Shown here piece by piece: positions 21,209-34,560 of a stretch of DNA of 64,000 bases (position 1 is the stretch's first letter; the number at the start of each line of letters is the position of its first letter). The notes beneath the pieces were generated by a model. That model had not been told where the DNA came from, did not search any database, and saw only the letters and a program-made list of their open reading frames with translations. Position numbers and translations under genes: made by a program. Source of the DNA: Plutella xylostella. Lineage: Eukaryota > Arthropoda > Insecta > Lepidoptera > Plutellidae. The stretch lies in the NCBI RefSeq assembly GCF_932276165.1, contig NC_063983.1:10423501-10487500 (forward strand). Reading direction: 5' to 3'.

Positions 21209-24200
21209 TCCTGTTCCGGCTCCGCTCATCGACACAAGTTATCGGCCTCTGGCGCTATCTCCTGCCGCCCGCAGTTCCCTCTCCACGCTCATTACGTCGA
21301 GGGTCCGAGAGATAAACCGGACGGAAAATAATATTTCGTTTATTCTGAACCCAGAATATACACATGACTCGGGAGTCAGATTATACTTTATGACCGTATG
21401 ATATGAAAATATATACTTTCGGACAAATGAAACTGTAAAATTTAGTTAGAATATTCTCTCTATCTATCTACATTATGTGGCATAAAGTTTCCAACTGCAC
21501 CTACTCACTTTTGTGTAAAGAACAGCTTGTTCTACGAAATTGCAACGCGATGAGCAAAGAAGAACGAAAGACTGCCGGATAAGTCAATTTTTAACTCGTT
21601 TGAAAGTTAGTTGGCTCTCCCGCGCCTCGCCCGAACACCGTCGTATTTCAAACTGCACTCTTTTATTATTTTCCATTTTCCCCGCGGCGGGGGCGCGGGT
21701 GCGGTGTAAAGTTTTTCAATTAAAACTAACACTGGGCCATATCCCGCCATTAGGGACCTGCGAACTTCTCCAGAGCGTAATTAACACTTACACCGCGCGG
21801 AGGAGGACAGTATGGAGCTTGTGCCCCGACTGCGGTTATTCAATCATAGTTCATTTGAATTTAGGGTCGCGCCTAGATCACGAGGTATCCGAGTGAGATA
21901 ACAATTTAGTAAATTGGTTCTACGCGGCGATGCCGTAAAATACAGACATTGTTGAACACAAAAACCCTGATTGCCTCGCCGGCCGCGGTCCCTTGTCAAA
22001 TTTCTGCCGAAGGGGCTGCCGCCTGAATAAAGATAAAGATGGCGACCTCACTGACTCTATAAATGAGATCGCCTAAATAAAATATCTCCCATGTAAAATA
22101 TTATCATTTCCTCACCACTGCGGCCTACAATGTGCAAATTATTTTAAATGAAGGCATTGTGAATGAAAAAGACCCTTGCTGCCGAGAAAATAGGATAAAC
22201 TTTAGCTTTTGCCATGAAATAACAAGGGAACAATGGAAGACCAATGGTCCGTTATGAGGAAAAGCTTCCTAATATTTTCCGCTATAAGGTTCATAATGTA
22301 TTTAAGGATCGCTTTTTAAGACTCGGGTCTGGGATCCCGCCCGAATTCCGATGTAAAAGGAAAAACTTCAAAGAGGCCGCCACGTATTGAAAATTATTGC
22401 GATATTTGTTCAGGACCGCCTATTGCTGCGCTGCTCAAATTTATCGAGTGTGAAAAGGATGATGAATTCTTTTCATTATCTGATGAAGGAAAGAAGGTAG
22501 TTGTACTTTTTCTACGATTTAAAAAGCAGCTCATATGTGACAGGTCCTTTGCAGATTGTAGTATGATCATCGACGTTATCTTGATGATGCCTTATTTATC
22601 CAGCCACTAAACAAACCGGCCATTCTGTGTGCTACGCGCCTTTATTTTAAGCTTTTGTTGATTCCTGGCTTGAACCTGAAGCAAAGTAGTACAGGAAGCT
22701 TACTAATAACGTAATAACCTACATTTAACTTGTTTTGGGAATTACAAATATGTAAGTAGTACAAATTTAAACATCACGAACGTAGAATTTACCAGATATC
22801 AAAGGCAGCGCAAATCTTAATCACACGCCTTTACTTACTCCAACGCAAACGTACAACTTATATTTAATCCACAACACACAAAGTCAAAGCAATCTCTCCT
22901 TCTAAGGAACTTTAATCAACGAATCTCCAAACCGTTATCTATTAAGCTAAAGTGCTTTTACCGAGACCGAGAGAACCACCAATTTCAAACAGCATCAACT
23001 GAAATCTTTGATCAAGATCACGAGCCACTAAAATATTAAGCGCGACCAGTGTTGCATAACTGAAGGGTTAAGATCGGGGGGAGGGGGCGTCAGTGTGCAC
23101 TGATTTACGTGTGCTTTTAGCCCGCGATTTACGAGCCTCAGTAGTTGAGGGTTGGCCCGCCCTGCACAGGCTCACTTGTGAAATTATTAAGATTCTTCGT
23201 AGGCGATACATGTGATTACTCGCTGCCATACTCTAGCTTTACAATGATTAGTTTTTAGTACCTTATACAGATGTTCTCTCTGCGCATTCAATATGTCATT
23301 AAAGATTCATTTCAGCAGTAATCCTTCCGGCAGCTTACTCCATCTTAGTTCAGCGTTATGGAGATAGCGGATACTAATCTTCATTAATATCTAAGAAAGG
23401 GTGGAGCTATGAGTCCTCGTTATTACGTAACAATCTGTAAATGGAGCCAGAATACCGGCGCTGGCTCTAGAAGGCTATAAAATGTACCACTCTCTGGCTT
23501 TTAATTCTTTAATAAAGTCTGAAGTCGTAAGATTAAGCGGATGCGGTCTCGACAGCGGTATTATTGTCTTGTAAACCTTTGTGCAATGATCTCCGGAGTT
23601 TGGGTTTATAATTACGGAGGATTTAAACGTTATAAAGTTTGAGTGGAGAAAGTGCCTTTCAGCTATAAAGAGTGATTGCACAGCCCAATGTTTTATTTTA
23701 TGATTATGTTTTATATTTCTGAGTAGCTAACTTGAAAAGCTTTAAAATAAATGTGATAAACTTTCAGCGTTCGAAGACATAGGCTTTTCCTAATCCACTA
23801 AGTACAACATGTACTGGATATATAGGTACATATTTCTGCAAAGCTTAAGTTGTACCTACGCAGGTACTGAAAAACATAATTATTGCGTAAGACAAACATT
23901 TATCAGCAGTTAGAGGACACTCCACTCACTGCGTTTATTGAAGGCTGTATCTTCGGGTAAATAACGGAGAGGTATTTATTGTTTCGTTTGATTGTTGTTT
24001 AATTCGCCGTTGCCGCTGCTGCTGAATTCGTATTTAAAGTACCGATATACTTGAGGGCTTATTTTGATGGCGTAATTGGATTCGTGAGATTCACTGGCTG
24101 AGAAGCAAGAAGGTATAAAAGCCTATTAAATAATTTAATTTGGCTTTTGTGGAGTTAAATTAAACGTTTGTTACTGTTAGGAAGGACTTAGGTAGTTGTT

Positions 24201-24577
24201 ATTTATACGAGTTCCATTATTAAACCTTCCCGAATAAGTAAACACATTTTAATGTCTCTCTCAGTTGAAGAGAGCTTAAATTTTCGTTGATCTTTGAATT
24301 GGAAATGAAGATTTTCCTAAAGCATGTAACGTAAAGTAATATAATAACTGGGTGCTGCTTAAAAGACAAAATCTGCTTTTAAGTATCTACGTACTCCCTA
24401 TGCTCATGAATACAATCGTTTTGGTAGGCTTCCGTAGTGACAGTAATGTAATAGTAAGTAATGTGAGATATTTATGAGGATCGTGTTCACGCCACTCATT
24501 CCCAGAGGAAGGTACATACCCACCTACCTACCCACACCTACCCATTAGTAAAGATATTGAATTCTATTCTCTACCCA
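21209..24577. other. Non-coding stretch, no gene supported
   Basis: Balanced-composition DNA to about 22100, then more AT-rich. The longest frame (21540-21896, 118 codons) has no recognisable domain and is unlikely to be coding. Confidence 0.4.
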
Positions 24578-24660
24578 GAGGGGCCACTCTATCTTACGAA
24601 TTAAAAAAATAATACAGGGTGTTGCCAAAAGGGTATACTAAGCCGAAAGGTATACTAAGC
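24578..24660 (+). repeat. Solo MITE end followed by a GTGTTGCCAAAAGGGTATAC repeat
   Basis: GAGGGGCCACTCTAT at 24578 matches the MITE terminus. From 24616 the sequence CAGGGTGTTGCCAAAAGGG with TATACTAAGCCGAAAGG is a dispersed motif; a relative (GGATGTTGCAAAAAGGG) lies in the LINE 3' region at 29066. Confidence 0.45.
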
Positions 24661-26680
24661 CTGTAGAGTAGTTTCCATGGCATGAAAACGAAAATTCTCT
24701 TTAGTATTTTAGAAAATGGTAAAATAGCTTCAACCTAGTGTTGCAATATTTTTACCGTAAACCTACGTAAGTATTTACACATTCACATAACATAAACACA
24801 CCCTCAAGTTTAATACAAGCCTTTACGAGTGACTATCCCCGGTGTTAATTAATTATCCATCTCCCATCAAAGGGAGATGAACAATAAAACATAAGCTTCT
24901 TATTTAGCACCTGTTTACTGATGAGTTGATGAGACGGGGGGAGGTAGGGAAAGGGAGGGGTGGGGGGGGGGGTTTAATAACATTCCCGTAAACTTTAACT
25001 GTTGTTATACTGTGCGGGAGCTCGGTTTTCTAATTAATTTCATTAATTACGATGAATTAAACGATGGAATCGTTATCTTAAATACATTAAATACGATTTA
25101 CTACAATCGTGTAGGTACAGTGTTAGTGCCTTATACCATTTAAAAAACAACTTTCACTTACAAATTCTAGTCTAGCTAACTTATAACTCTACTTTTGGGC
25201 CGGGTACGAAAAGTATTATCTTTCTTATTCATACATAGTCCGTAAGTATAGGTACGTAGATTTTATAACCGACATGGAAACACGAGTCAAAACTCACTCA
25301 AACAAGACCCGAGCCCACTCTAGTCACTCCAAATTCGGAACTAGACAAGGCATCTCTGTAAGTGGCTGATGCTACAGATATAGAGCTAGAAACTCACATT
25401 ACATAAGCGCGTTGAGCCGCGAGGGCCATTACAGGTATGTTCACGTCTCGCAGTGGAATATGTTCTTAAGTCTATGGAGTACACGATGCTGGGGGAAGCT
25501 ATAAGCTATGTTTGTTTCAAGAAAGCGATAAACCGAGTTTTCAGTTATGTATAGTGCCTACAGAATTATTAAATAATATCATCTAACCCAAGATATAATA
25601 ATGCTATGGGAAAGGAGTTTATCATCTTAGGTTTAACTATAGAGTAGATTTTCATGAAACGCCTACTAAAAAACTTTACGGTATTCATATAAATTACTGA
25701 CACTCAACAAACTAGTTATGATCAGTATCATATCGCATAGAAATAAAATTAAATACTATAAAACCTGCAGTAGGTATCAGTGGAGAGCCAGCCTTCAAAA
25801 CGCATTTGAACAATTTCACTCCTTACAACCTTACCCAGTAGTCCCAGTAGCCTCGTCTGTTGCAAAACTCACCTTAATTCCTTGGCAGAAAGTGCATCAG
25901 GGTTAGTACCTATATTCCAGTTGGGTGAAGTGCCTATGTATGAGCATGGTACTCGGGCTGAGAGTAGAAGGGTAGCTCGGAGTTGGGGAAATCTTGCTTG
26001 TTGCTATGAGCGGTGCGCGGCGGCGGCGGCGTATTAGGCACTGTACTGTAGTATGCTAAAAATAATAAAATTGAAGGTAGGTAGTAGTGATGCCAATGTT
26101 ACGATAATATTTGTAAAACCTCAGACAGTCAAAAATGAAAGTCGCTTTTAAACGGATTTTAATAAAATATGGTCACTAAGAACATTACATATGACCCAAA
26201 GAAAACAAACCGAGCTACTGCAGACAGAGATCAACACACACAGATAAGTAGGTACACAGACACTTATTACATCTCTCTTTTTTTGTCGTGGATTAAAAAT
26301 ATATCGTGGATAATGCAAACTAAAACATGACATATAGCTCTCTACAAATTAAGAGTTAGGTTAATTAATGACCCTTCCCTGATTCTATTGCAGTAAATAA
26401 GTAAGTGGTACTTACTTGTACCAACTTACCAACTAATAAAAGCTGATAAATAAATAATTTGACCAGCCAAATAGCTTCATCTAACTGCTACAGATCTAAC
26501 AAATTCCGCTAATAAAGAGACCGGGTGTTTGTTAGCTTTTCTATCAGTTATACTCACTGCCACCACAATAACTTGACCTGCCACCTCCCTTGTGTGTAGA
26601 ACATGTGTGATGGTTGTCAGGGTTCATGCAGAGCTGGTGTCCGTAATCATTTCGGCACATGGACCGTGAAATCGGTTCGA
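24661..26680. other. Non-coding stretch with a G-rich tract
   Basis: No gene is supported. At 24932-24972 the plus strand has runs GGGGGGAGGTAGGG, GGGAGGGG and a run of eleven or more G, capable of G-quadruplex formation in principle. A (CGG)n-like run lies at 26017-26032. Confidence 0.45.
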
Positions 26681-26814
26681 GGGGGTAACTTTATATGACG
26701 AAAAACGAAGTTTCGGAGGGCTGTTGCGCGAGCTACGACTCTATCTCGTTGTATTAAACGTGTCGATTGCACGACAGCTCTCATTCGTTAGTTTTTGTGA
26801 GTATAGAGTGACCC
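26681..26814 (+). mobile_element. 135-bp MITE, copy 3
   Basis: It starts GGGGGTAACTTTATATGACG and ends GTATAGAGTGACCC. The core has the usual CTCGTTGTATTAAACGTG. Confidence 0.85.
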
Positions 26815-28039
26815 TCCGGATCCGCTGCGGCCGTGGCCACTCGTCAATAGAAGTTAATTAGTAATTTGGGAGTCGAAGGATATGAATTACGAATGGGAAG
26901 TGGATAAAATTATACTTCATAATAATTATAACTGCCATCGACATGTTATAAAATGTATGACCCTACATAATATTATACTTAAGTAAGGGTGTATATTTCT
27001 CTCTTTTACAAATCGGGAAATTGATAGCAATCCTGAAATTCCAACGCAAAGTTATTAGTTAAGTATACAACTTTTTGAAAATTGGTTGATCCGTTTATTA
27101 TAAGTAACACATTATTATTTTACCATCATTGGTCGAGGTATTTTCACTCATCGTTGATAATGCATGTATTTGTAATGTATAGGTACATGCAATCAATGGT
27201 GAATCTACTGGGCTTTTCAAACCACTATTTCAGTAAGTACAACTTTGCATAGTGAAGTGCGTATACCATGAGATAACATACAGCTGTAGGTACCCTGAAC
27301 AAATATATTACACACATGTAAATGTGCTACATCTTGATCGTATATTTGTCGTACTGAAATGAAAATCTATGGAAACCAAATATTTGTATTTGCCTAAACT
27401 AACCCCAATGATGGCATTCATCATGTTTACTCTGGAGGGGAAATCAGGACCGCCTTATAACCATGAATATTCAATTAACCCTATAAATAAAGACTACTTT
27501 CCTTATTTGAATCATTCGTTGGACTGGTTCTATAGGAGTTTAATATTTATTAAAAGTAAACATTGTACCCAACGTCGTATGATTTTGATAAAGATGTGTA
27601 AGTCCCTAATAAAGTTGTGTAGTCCATGTCCATACTATACTGGTTGGAAATTCGTTCAGTACCCAGGGCATTTGACAAGCGAACGAAATTATTCTGTCCC
27701 ATTTTGAGCCTGAATCTAAAAATGTATCATCAGACAATGCGACTGCAAAACTAATTTGTAATGTTCTACATTACTTACTCGCATACCTAATAAACCCACT
27801 GGAACTTTTGAAACTGAACCGTTTACATTCGGCCATTTCTAGCGACTCCGCCTCCACGGGCAACACTAGTCCAAAATACGATCCTACGATATTAAAGGCA
27901 ATATTTAGTATCGGCCCATGTAAATTGAAATTGTTTTTAGTTCCTGTTTCGGCGACATTAACATTATTTAATGGCCATAATTTCCTTTTACGGCGAATGG
28001 AGACATTACTATAAATTACATGATGTAGAGGTCGGTTGA
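26815..28039. other. Non-coding stretch, one unrecognised open frame
   Basis: A 112-codon plus-strand frame at 27369-27707 (starting METKYLYLPKLTPM) has no recognisable domain and irregular composition; it is probably chance. No splice partners are evident. Confidence 0.35.
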
Positions 28040-29582
28040 GAGTTTTCGAGTGTATATAAATGATATTTGCAATACTAAATTTGAACATGGAAAAGTCTTT
28101 ACTTTCGCGGATGATACTGCACTTATATTTTGTGCGAACAGCTGGGAGGAGGCAAAAGCTAATGCAGAAATGGGGCTTGGAACAGTAATCCATCACCTGA
28201 ATAACAGCCTTCTTACACTAAATGTCCAAAAAACTAAGTTTATCACATTTGCAATGACCTGCAGGACAATACCAAAAGACACCGATATTTCCATTCGTGC
28301 CCACAAATGTGACAATATAGACCTATGCAATCCAGTATGTGACTGTGGTGTGCTTGAACGTACTAAAACTATTAAATACTTGGGTGTGCTACTGGATGAA
28401 CGGCTCTCTTGGAAACCCCATATTAATGCTCTGTGTGGACGAGTAAGACGACTTATACATATAATGAAAAAGCTCCGACCGGTCGCTGATTTTGCTCTTC
28501 TGCGTAATACCTACTATGCCCTAGCCCAATCATTGTTACAATACTGTATCACCTCCTGGGGAGGCTCGCCGTTAACCAGTATGCTTCTTCTAGAAAGAGC
28601 TCAACGAGCTGTACTGAAAGTCATGCTGTTTAAACCCTACTTTTTTGCTACCTCAGAACTTTACTCCCTGTGTGGTGTACTAACAGTGCGACAACTGTTC
28701 ATAAAAGCAACTGTTCTACGACAACATCTTAACCAACCGTATACACCAAATTTAAGAAAGAGAAGAAAGGACAGAATATGTACCATTAAAAGTCATAGGA
28801 CGACATTTATGCAAAGGAGCACTTGTTTTCTAGGACCATACCTATATAATAAGATAAACAAAGAAATTGATCTATTCCCTCTTAATTATTCTAAATGTAA
28901 ATTCAAACTAAACACCTGGTTACAGAAACTAACTTACAAAGATACAGAAGCCTTGATATCAATACAAAAATAAGCCATCAGCTTAGGCTAGCTAAAGTAG
29001 GTTATTGTCATCAAACAAGACTATAGGTATTGTATTATAGGTGTGATTCTCTATTATTATTATATAGGATGTTGCAAAAAGGGTATACAAATCCGGAAAG
29101 GTTAGTTAGGTAATAAATAATTTATAAGTACTTAAGTACTTTTATGTATTGTAGGTTATTATATATTTATTTATATATGTATATGCAATAAATATATGTA
29201 TAGGTGTATATATTTATATATATATTATCATATTTATATTCAATCTCTTTTGCAATAATATTGTAAACTATTATGTTGATTTTTTGTAAGATGCAACTAT
29301 AATGCTTAATTATTAGTAATACTATAAGTACTGTCATACATACTGAACTAAAGTTTAAATCATTTTAGAGCCTTACTTTGGAGATTTTTTGTAATAAATT
29401 GTAAACTTCTATCTCTAGTGTCAAATGGAAGGAACTGAAACCTATGATACAGGTTTAACCTAGTTTAGGTTTTCAGTGATCAATTATTGAACTTAGTAGT
29501 TACAAAACCAATGTATATTTGTACCTTAGTTGTAATTTTTTCTTTCTTTTGCCAAATAAACGATTTGAATTGAATTGAATTG
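28040..29582 (+). mobile_element. 5'-truncated CR1/Jockey-group LINE with readable RT C-terminus
   Basis: The frame 28050-28973 opens inside the reverse transcriptase at VYINDI and includes the catalytic FADDTALIF (28098-28124), then the thumb region (KTIKYLGVLLDERLSWKPHI) and a C-terminal segment ending FKLNTWLQKL. It is intact to its stop, so the copy is fairly young, but everything N-terminal of VYINDI (endonuclease, fingers) is missing, as in typical 5'-truncated insertions. A 3' UTR of about 600 bp ends AATAAACGATTTGAATTGAA with a (TTGAA)n tail instead of poly(A), as in CR1-type elements. It is not functional on its own. Confidence 0.8.
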
Positions 29583-31119
29583 AGTTAGCCGAATTTTAGT
29601 TGCTTTGGCACTCTATAAGTACTTTGTAAAATATAGCATGAGTCCTATACCTTTTTTATGTAATTAAGTATATACTTAAAGTAGGCTTCCACCACAGTGG
29701 AATATACTATTGTAGTAATAAGAAATTGAGGGAGCTTTAATAAGATAGCTGTATATACTTAAGTAGGTACTTAATAATAATAAATCATGATATAGTTCTC
29801 TTACTTCCTACTTCACAGCTTGTCTACATAACTAAACACTGGATATTATGTTATAGCATTCTGCTTACACCCAAAAACTAAACCGCCTTAAAACTAAGTG
29901 TTTCGGCTATTTCTTCGGCCTGGGTCAGCTCTACGGACAGCGGACGCGGGATCATCACAAATGGCGTGCGGTATAAGCATTTATTATATAAAAACCTTTC
30001 TTAATTATAATCATAGACCGCTTTGTTTTTGGGTGAAATATAAAACCGACCGCAGCGACGACAATAAAGTTGTTTTGTCATTAATATCTACAACTAGGTA
30101 TTATTTTAGTTTAATTTTTAGTTTCATTTCAATAAATTACGCCGTCTACCTCTAATTTGATATACTAACCCATAAGTTTTGTTCATTACCTTAGTATCTC
30201 GATAAACAAATAGGCAACTAAGTATACTGTTAATCATCTAAAAGTTCATCAATAAGGCTGGTGATCTTATAAAGAGTTCTCATTAGAAAGCGGCAAGGAA
30301 CAATGGTGCCCCAGTAATCTTCTCAGCTTCGCATTTGAAGGGTCGCCGGTTCGAAGCTCGAGTAAAGGGCACTTTCTCTTTCATTGTAACGGTTACCAAG
30401 TTAACAACAACAGAAGGTACGATACTGTTCTCAACTAAAAAGAGGTAAGTACTTTCTAACTGTACTTATTATCTTTTCTGTTAACAGATTTTGATTTATC
30501 ATAACTTATGATAGATTTACTTATGGCATTGCCACTGTTTTTTTCAAGGAATCTAATAAGTAGTTTAACTAAGCCGAATGCCTAGATTCGACCCCTTAAA
30601 CTGTGGGGCAATAGATATAAATTCTCTTTGAACTACATATATGACTCGGTAAGTTTATATCTGACTTAATTATAATACCCAGGTAAGTAATTAAATAAAA
30701 AATACACTTTCCTTGCACCACGTAGACAGTCGGTTCTCACATTTATGCCTGCATCCACATACAATGTCTCCTATTTAGACCATTACATACACTACCTATC
30801 ATGCATTATATCAAACCTAGGCCATAAAGCATTAACACTAACCTAGGCTATCTAGCGTCTAGATTGAGGAGCTAAGTCTGGGACAATGCCCCCATTGTTT
30901 CCCGCACAATGGGTTGTTGTGGCTAGATTCTAGGCACGGAGCTAGATCGCCTAGTGTTTATTTAAAGCTTACGGGTTATGTGGTTGCATTAAAACTATGT
31001 TTTGTTTATGTATGCGTGTGAATACGTGAACTTTCTAGATCATATTCAGTGACTACACAGTAGTGGCACTACCTCTTTCTCCTTGCGTAGTAGGTAACAT
31101 GTAGGATCGCATTCCAAAT
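29583..31119. other. Non-coding stretch upstream of MADF gene 2
   Basis: No gene is supported. At 30300-30360 a tRNA-like remnant is possible (B-box-like GGTTCGAAGCTC with upstream TGGTGCCCCAGTAA), perhaps a SINE head, but the cloverleaf cannot be completed. Confidence 0.35.
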
Positions 31120-31290
31120 GAGGTTATTCGCCAGAAAACTAAGGTTGTCGCCAAAACTTTTAAAATTTGCTAAGTAGCTATTATCTGTAGATGTGGCAGA
31201 GGGCTGGTTATATCCGCCGAAGAACCGATTACCGTTGGTCTAGTCGTGTGCTCGAGTGGAGACCACGAACAAAGCTATCAACGCAGGGCT
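31120..31290 (+). pseudogene. RTE LINE C-terminal relic
   Basis: The readable block WQRAGYIRRRTDYRW followed by SSRVLEWRPRTK matches the RTE block WQWAGHI-RRTD-RWG-RVLEWRPR. Stops interrupt it upstream. It ends about 400 bp before the start codon of MADF gene 2. Confidence 0.7.
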
Positions 31291-31499
31291 GTACCGCGGC
31301 CTGTAGGCAACGAAGTACCGCGTACAGTCAAAGAATGATGTAACGGGTGTTTGACACAATGTACTCGTGCGAGGCATTAGACTACGGCCTTTTGACTTTT
31401 TGAGTGTTTAGCTTGCCTCTAAGTTCTTACGGAAAGGCCTCTAAATACACAAAACACGTACACATTCACACAATCGACCTATTTCCCGTCTAGCATACG

Positions 31500-31692
31500 G
31501 GTGAGAATGGCGCACGCACTGAGCAGAGACCGCGCCGCGACCGCAAACCGCAGCCGGGGGGTGCGGTAGAGCCGCGGGGAGGCGGGGGGGGGGGGGCGGC
31601 GCGGTACGGGCTCCAGTCTACAGTCTACACAGAACGCAGCCGCGACCGGACGACCGCCGCCGCCGCCGCCTCCGCCGCGTGACGTCACCAAC
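31500..31692 (+). promoter_or_regulatory. CpG-rich 5' region of MADF gene 2
   Basis: The 190 bp before the ATG are rich in CG dinucleotides, in contrast to the AT-rich surroundings. They contain a 14-G run (about 31584-31597) and a (CCG)n tract at 31650-31678. This is the likely promoter and 5' UTR; no TATA box is evident. Confidence 0.5.
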
Positions 31693-34518
31693 ATGGCGGA
31701 GAAACAGAACGTCAACAACGTGATCAGCAAACGCATCATCGCGTTCGTCAAGAAGAACCCTATTCTGTACGAACCGAGTGGAGGCTACGGGAAGAACCTG
31801 CGGCTCAAGGACCAGACCTGGATGGAACTGGTGCCACAGCTTGGACTCTCGTGTGAGTTATTGAGGCAAAATTCATTTGGGAATGTTAATTAATCACGTA
31901 ATTACTCGTATCTTTAGCTAAGCGGTATGGGTTGCCACGCTACCGTATTCAGGCCAACTTACTTAGCATTTCCAATGCAGTAAGTTATTGATACAGGCAA
32001 ACTTGCTTGGCATACTGCCTATCAATTTCTGTCGGTCGATCGACGATGTAAGTAGTTAATACGACTTCGCTATCGCATTGGGATCGCCAAGTTGTCGGTT
32101 ATACGGTACCCTACTGGTTGTAATGTCAATGACACCTCGATGTAACATGCGCACTGCAGGCAGCGTAGTCGGTCAGGGACATTCCGGCTGTAGGTACTCT
32201 ATACATACCTACTCATTATCTATTACTTACTTGCATTACATAGGTATGTATTTCTAGAACATTTAGTTTAATGTTGTAACTAAGGTGAAGTGCCGTAATT
32301 GCAACTATCCGGTAATTGCAACTAACTTCAATAACTTCCTCTAGAGTTACTTCATTGTAAAACGACAGACTAAAATCAATTTTACATCATAAAAGTTCTA
32401 CCCAAAAATGTGGATGGTGCTGATAGCTCAAGAATTGTGGGAGTTATAAAGCTTTTTGTCATCGGCCATTTTGAGTCTGCTGGAGTCGGATGGACATGGT
32501 GTGCATTTTTATTTTATAAAATAGTTTTTAGTGGTTCCTCGCAAGGTTTTTCCAAAAAAAAGTAAAAACTAATAACGGTAAGTCATTTTGTATGTATTTG
32601 TTATATTCTAACACGATTGTTTTCCGAGTTTTCTGTGTAGTTACATTTACCAGACAAAAAATGCAAAGTCTGGTAAATGCAACTATTTTGCAGTTTTTAG
32701 GGTGGTTACAATTAGCTGCCAATTTTTGTATGAAATTGGAAAAAGCCAGTGATGGGGCAGTGAACATGAATATATCGATACAATCACTAATAATATAACA
32801 CACAAATAAGAATAAAAGGCTGAATACCAAATTTTAAACATATCTGTTAAGCATACATTTTTTTAGAAAACCTGCAAAATTCCACCCGGCATCCTGCCTG
32901 CGGTAAATTCCGAAAAGTTTCCAAAAAAATTGTAAAAAGGCTGTTTGATTAAACATTAGTAAAATATTTAATGTTGATTAATAAAAATATAGCTATTAAT
33001 TTTTATCCCCGAGTTTTATTCTGCTACCATGGTCTTCTTGGCTTGTCGATGGCAGACACTACATGACTGTCGATAAAATTACGATAAAGTTCCCATCACT
33101 ATTTTTGAGAAATTAGTTGCAATTACCAGACCCACGGCTAAACAGTAGTTTCATGCGAAATTGGTCGTAGTTACAAGGAGATAAGTGTCACAATCCTATG
33201 AATATTCTCTTAGTCTTTGTGTTTCAAATACACAATATACACCACACATAGAAAAATATGGAGATAAAACGATTAGTTGCAATTACCCGCCAGGAGGGGT
33301 AATTGCAACTATTTCTGCCTTTGCCGGAACTTTTGGCAATAGCTCTTTATTCTTCTTTGTCATGATAGTAGAATAAAATCTACATAAAATTTTGACTTTG
33401 GCATGATTTTACAGTAATACTATTTCTTTATATTTAAAGAATTATCAGATGATGAAGTTACGACTTCAATATTTTTAGTTGCAATTACCGCACTTCACCT
33501 TAAGCAATTGTATTCTACATAGGTAAGTATTATGCTAACATTCATTTTATCAGTTACGTAATGTGTTATTTTTATCTTTCGCTTATCGAGCCCCGTGTTG
33601 ATAAAGAAACAATGTGAAAAAGGGTCTGCTGGTCAGCCGTCACATAAATGGGAGTAAATAGTACAGAAGTGTAGTGTAGACCCATTTTCTTGAAATTTTA
33701 ATTTGTAGCAGACACCCTGGATTAATACACATACACACATGCTTCTTATTATCCCGGAATTCTAACTGAAAAACTAACAACTCGCGGGAAAAGCTAACAT
33801 TAATAAATAAACCCAAACTGAAAATCTATAACTTCTTTCATAATTTATTTCAGTGAACACGATCAAGTACAAATGGCGCAACATCCGGGACAGCTACAGC
33901 CGGCACCTGAAGGCCACGGCCTCCGGGGAGCGCGACAAGCAGTCCCTGCGCTACCGGAACTGGCTCTGGAGCAGCCACATGGAGTTCATGCGGCCCTACG
34001 TGAACCTCGCCCCCGGCGCCGCGCTCACCCTGCCCCGACCCCGCGTCGCCAACACAACAGAAGATGTAGAAGATGATAATGAAGAAACAGAAACAAAACC
34101 AGAAACAATAACAGACAACCAAGATGAGGAAGAGAGCGAAGAAGACACAAGAACAATACCGCAAATCATCAAAGGAGAAACAAGGATAGAAAAAAGGAGA
34201 TTCCAAAGAATAACCCTGCCCAAACCTCCCCCACAACGACCTCTTCAACGGCAGAGTCTAGACGGTATCGATCACATATTCCTCGGCTACGCAAAGACGG
34301 TGAAGAAGCTGTCTCCTCGGAGACAGGTGCTGGTGAAGATGGAGATCGCGAAGGTGATGATGCAGGCCGAGATGGAGGAGCTGCAGGGAGAGCAGACGAC
34401 GAATCCTCTGGACCTGGAGGAGACCGCGGACTCTAACATGATGACTCCGTTGCTCAACGGGGTTGTTTGTAAGCAACAGGTAGAATCTGAGGATGAGAGC
34501 TATAACGAAATGTTGTAG
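31693..34518 (+). CDS. MADF-BESS domain protein 2 (complete, 274 aa)
   Basis: Two exons, 31693-31852 and 33854-34518, join in phase 1 (T|TG) with donor GTGAGT at 31853 and acceptor CAG at 33851-33853. The ATG is preceded by CCAAC and opens MAEKQNVNNVISKRI. MADF spans about residues 14-105 (IIAFVKKNPILYEP, TWMELVPQLG, KYKWRNIRDSYSRHL, LWSSHMEFMRPYV). An acidic Glu/Asp-rich linker follows at about 123-155, then a BESS motif at about 193-230 (DHIFLGYAKTVKKLSPRRQ, MEIAKVMM). The layout is that of insect MADF-BESS regulators: DNA binding through MADF, protein contacts through BESS, in the nucleus. A poly(A) signal AATAAA lies at 34555-34560. The intron carries a 1.2-kb TIR element. The product is typical in length and intact. 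Confidence 0.92.
32283..33500. mobile_element. TA-flanked TIR element in the intron of MADF gene 2
   Basis: The ends AGGTGAAGTGCCGTAATTGC (32283) and the inverse of AGGTGAAGTGCGGTAATTGC (33500) form TIRs of about 25 bp, with TA on both sides (32281-32282, 33501-33502), as in Tc1/mariner-type elements. The motif GGTAATTGCAACT or its inverse recurs near 32311, 32669, 33117, 33274 and 33298. No transposase frame is recognisable, so it is non-autonomous. The superfamily call rests only on the TA. Confidence 0.75.
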
Positions 34519-34554
34519 GTAGTTTTAGGATTATTGTTAAGTATTAGGTTTTTT

Positions 34555-34560
34555 AATAAA
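34555..34560 (+). terminator. Poly(A) signal of MADF gene 2
   Basis: AATAAA stands 37 bp after the stop codon, giving a very short 3' UTR. Confidence 0.6.

Noticed and set aside
27369..27707. 112-codon open frame on the plus strand
   Set aside because: No domain, no splice partners and no similarity that I recognise; within chance expectation for 64 kb.
33850..34248. 132-codon minus-strand frame
   Set aside because: Antisense shadow of the second exon of MADF gene 2.
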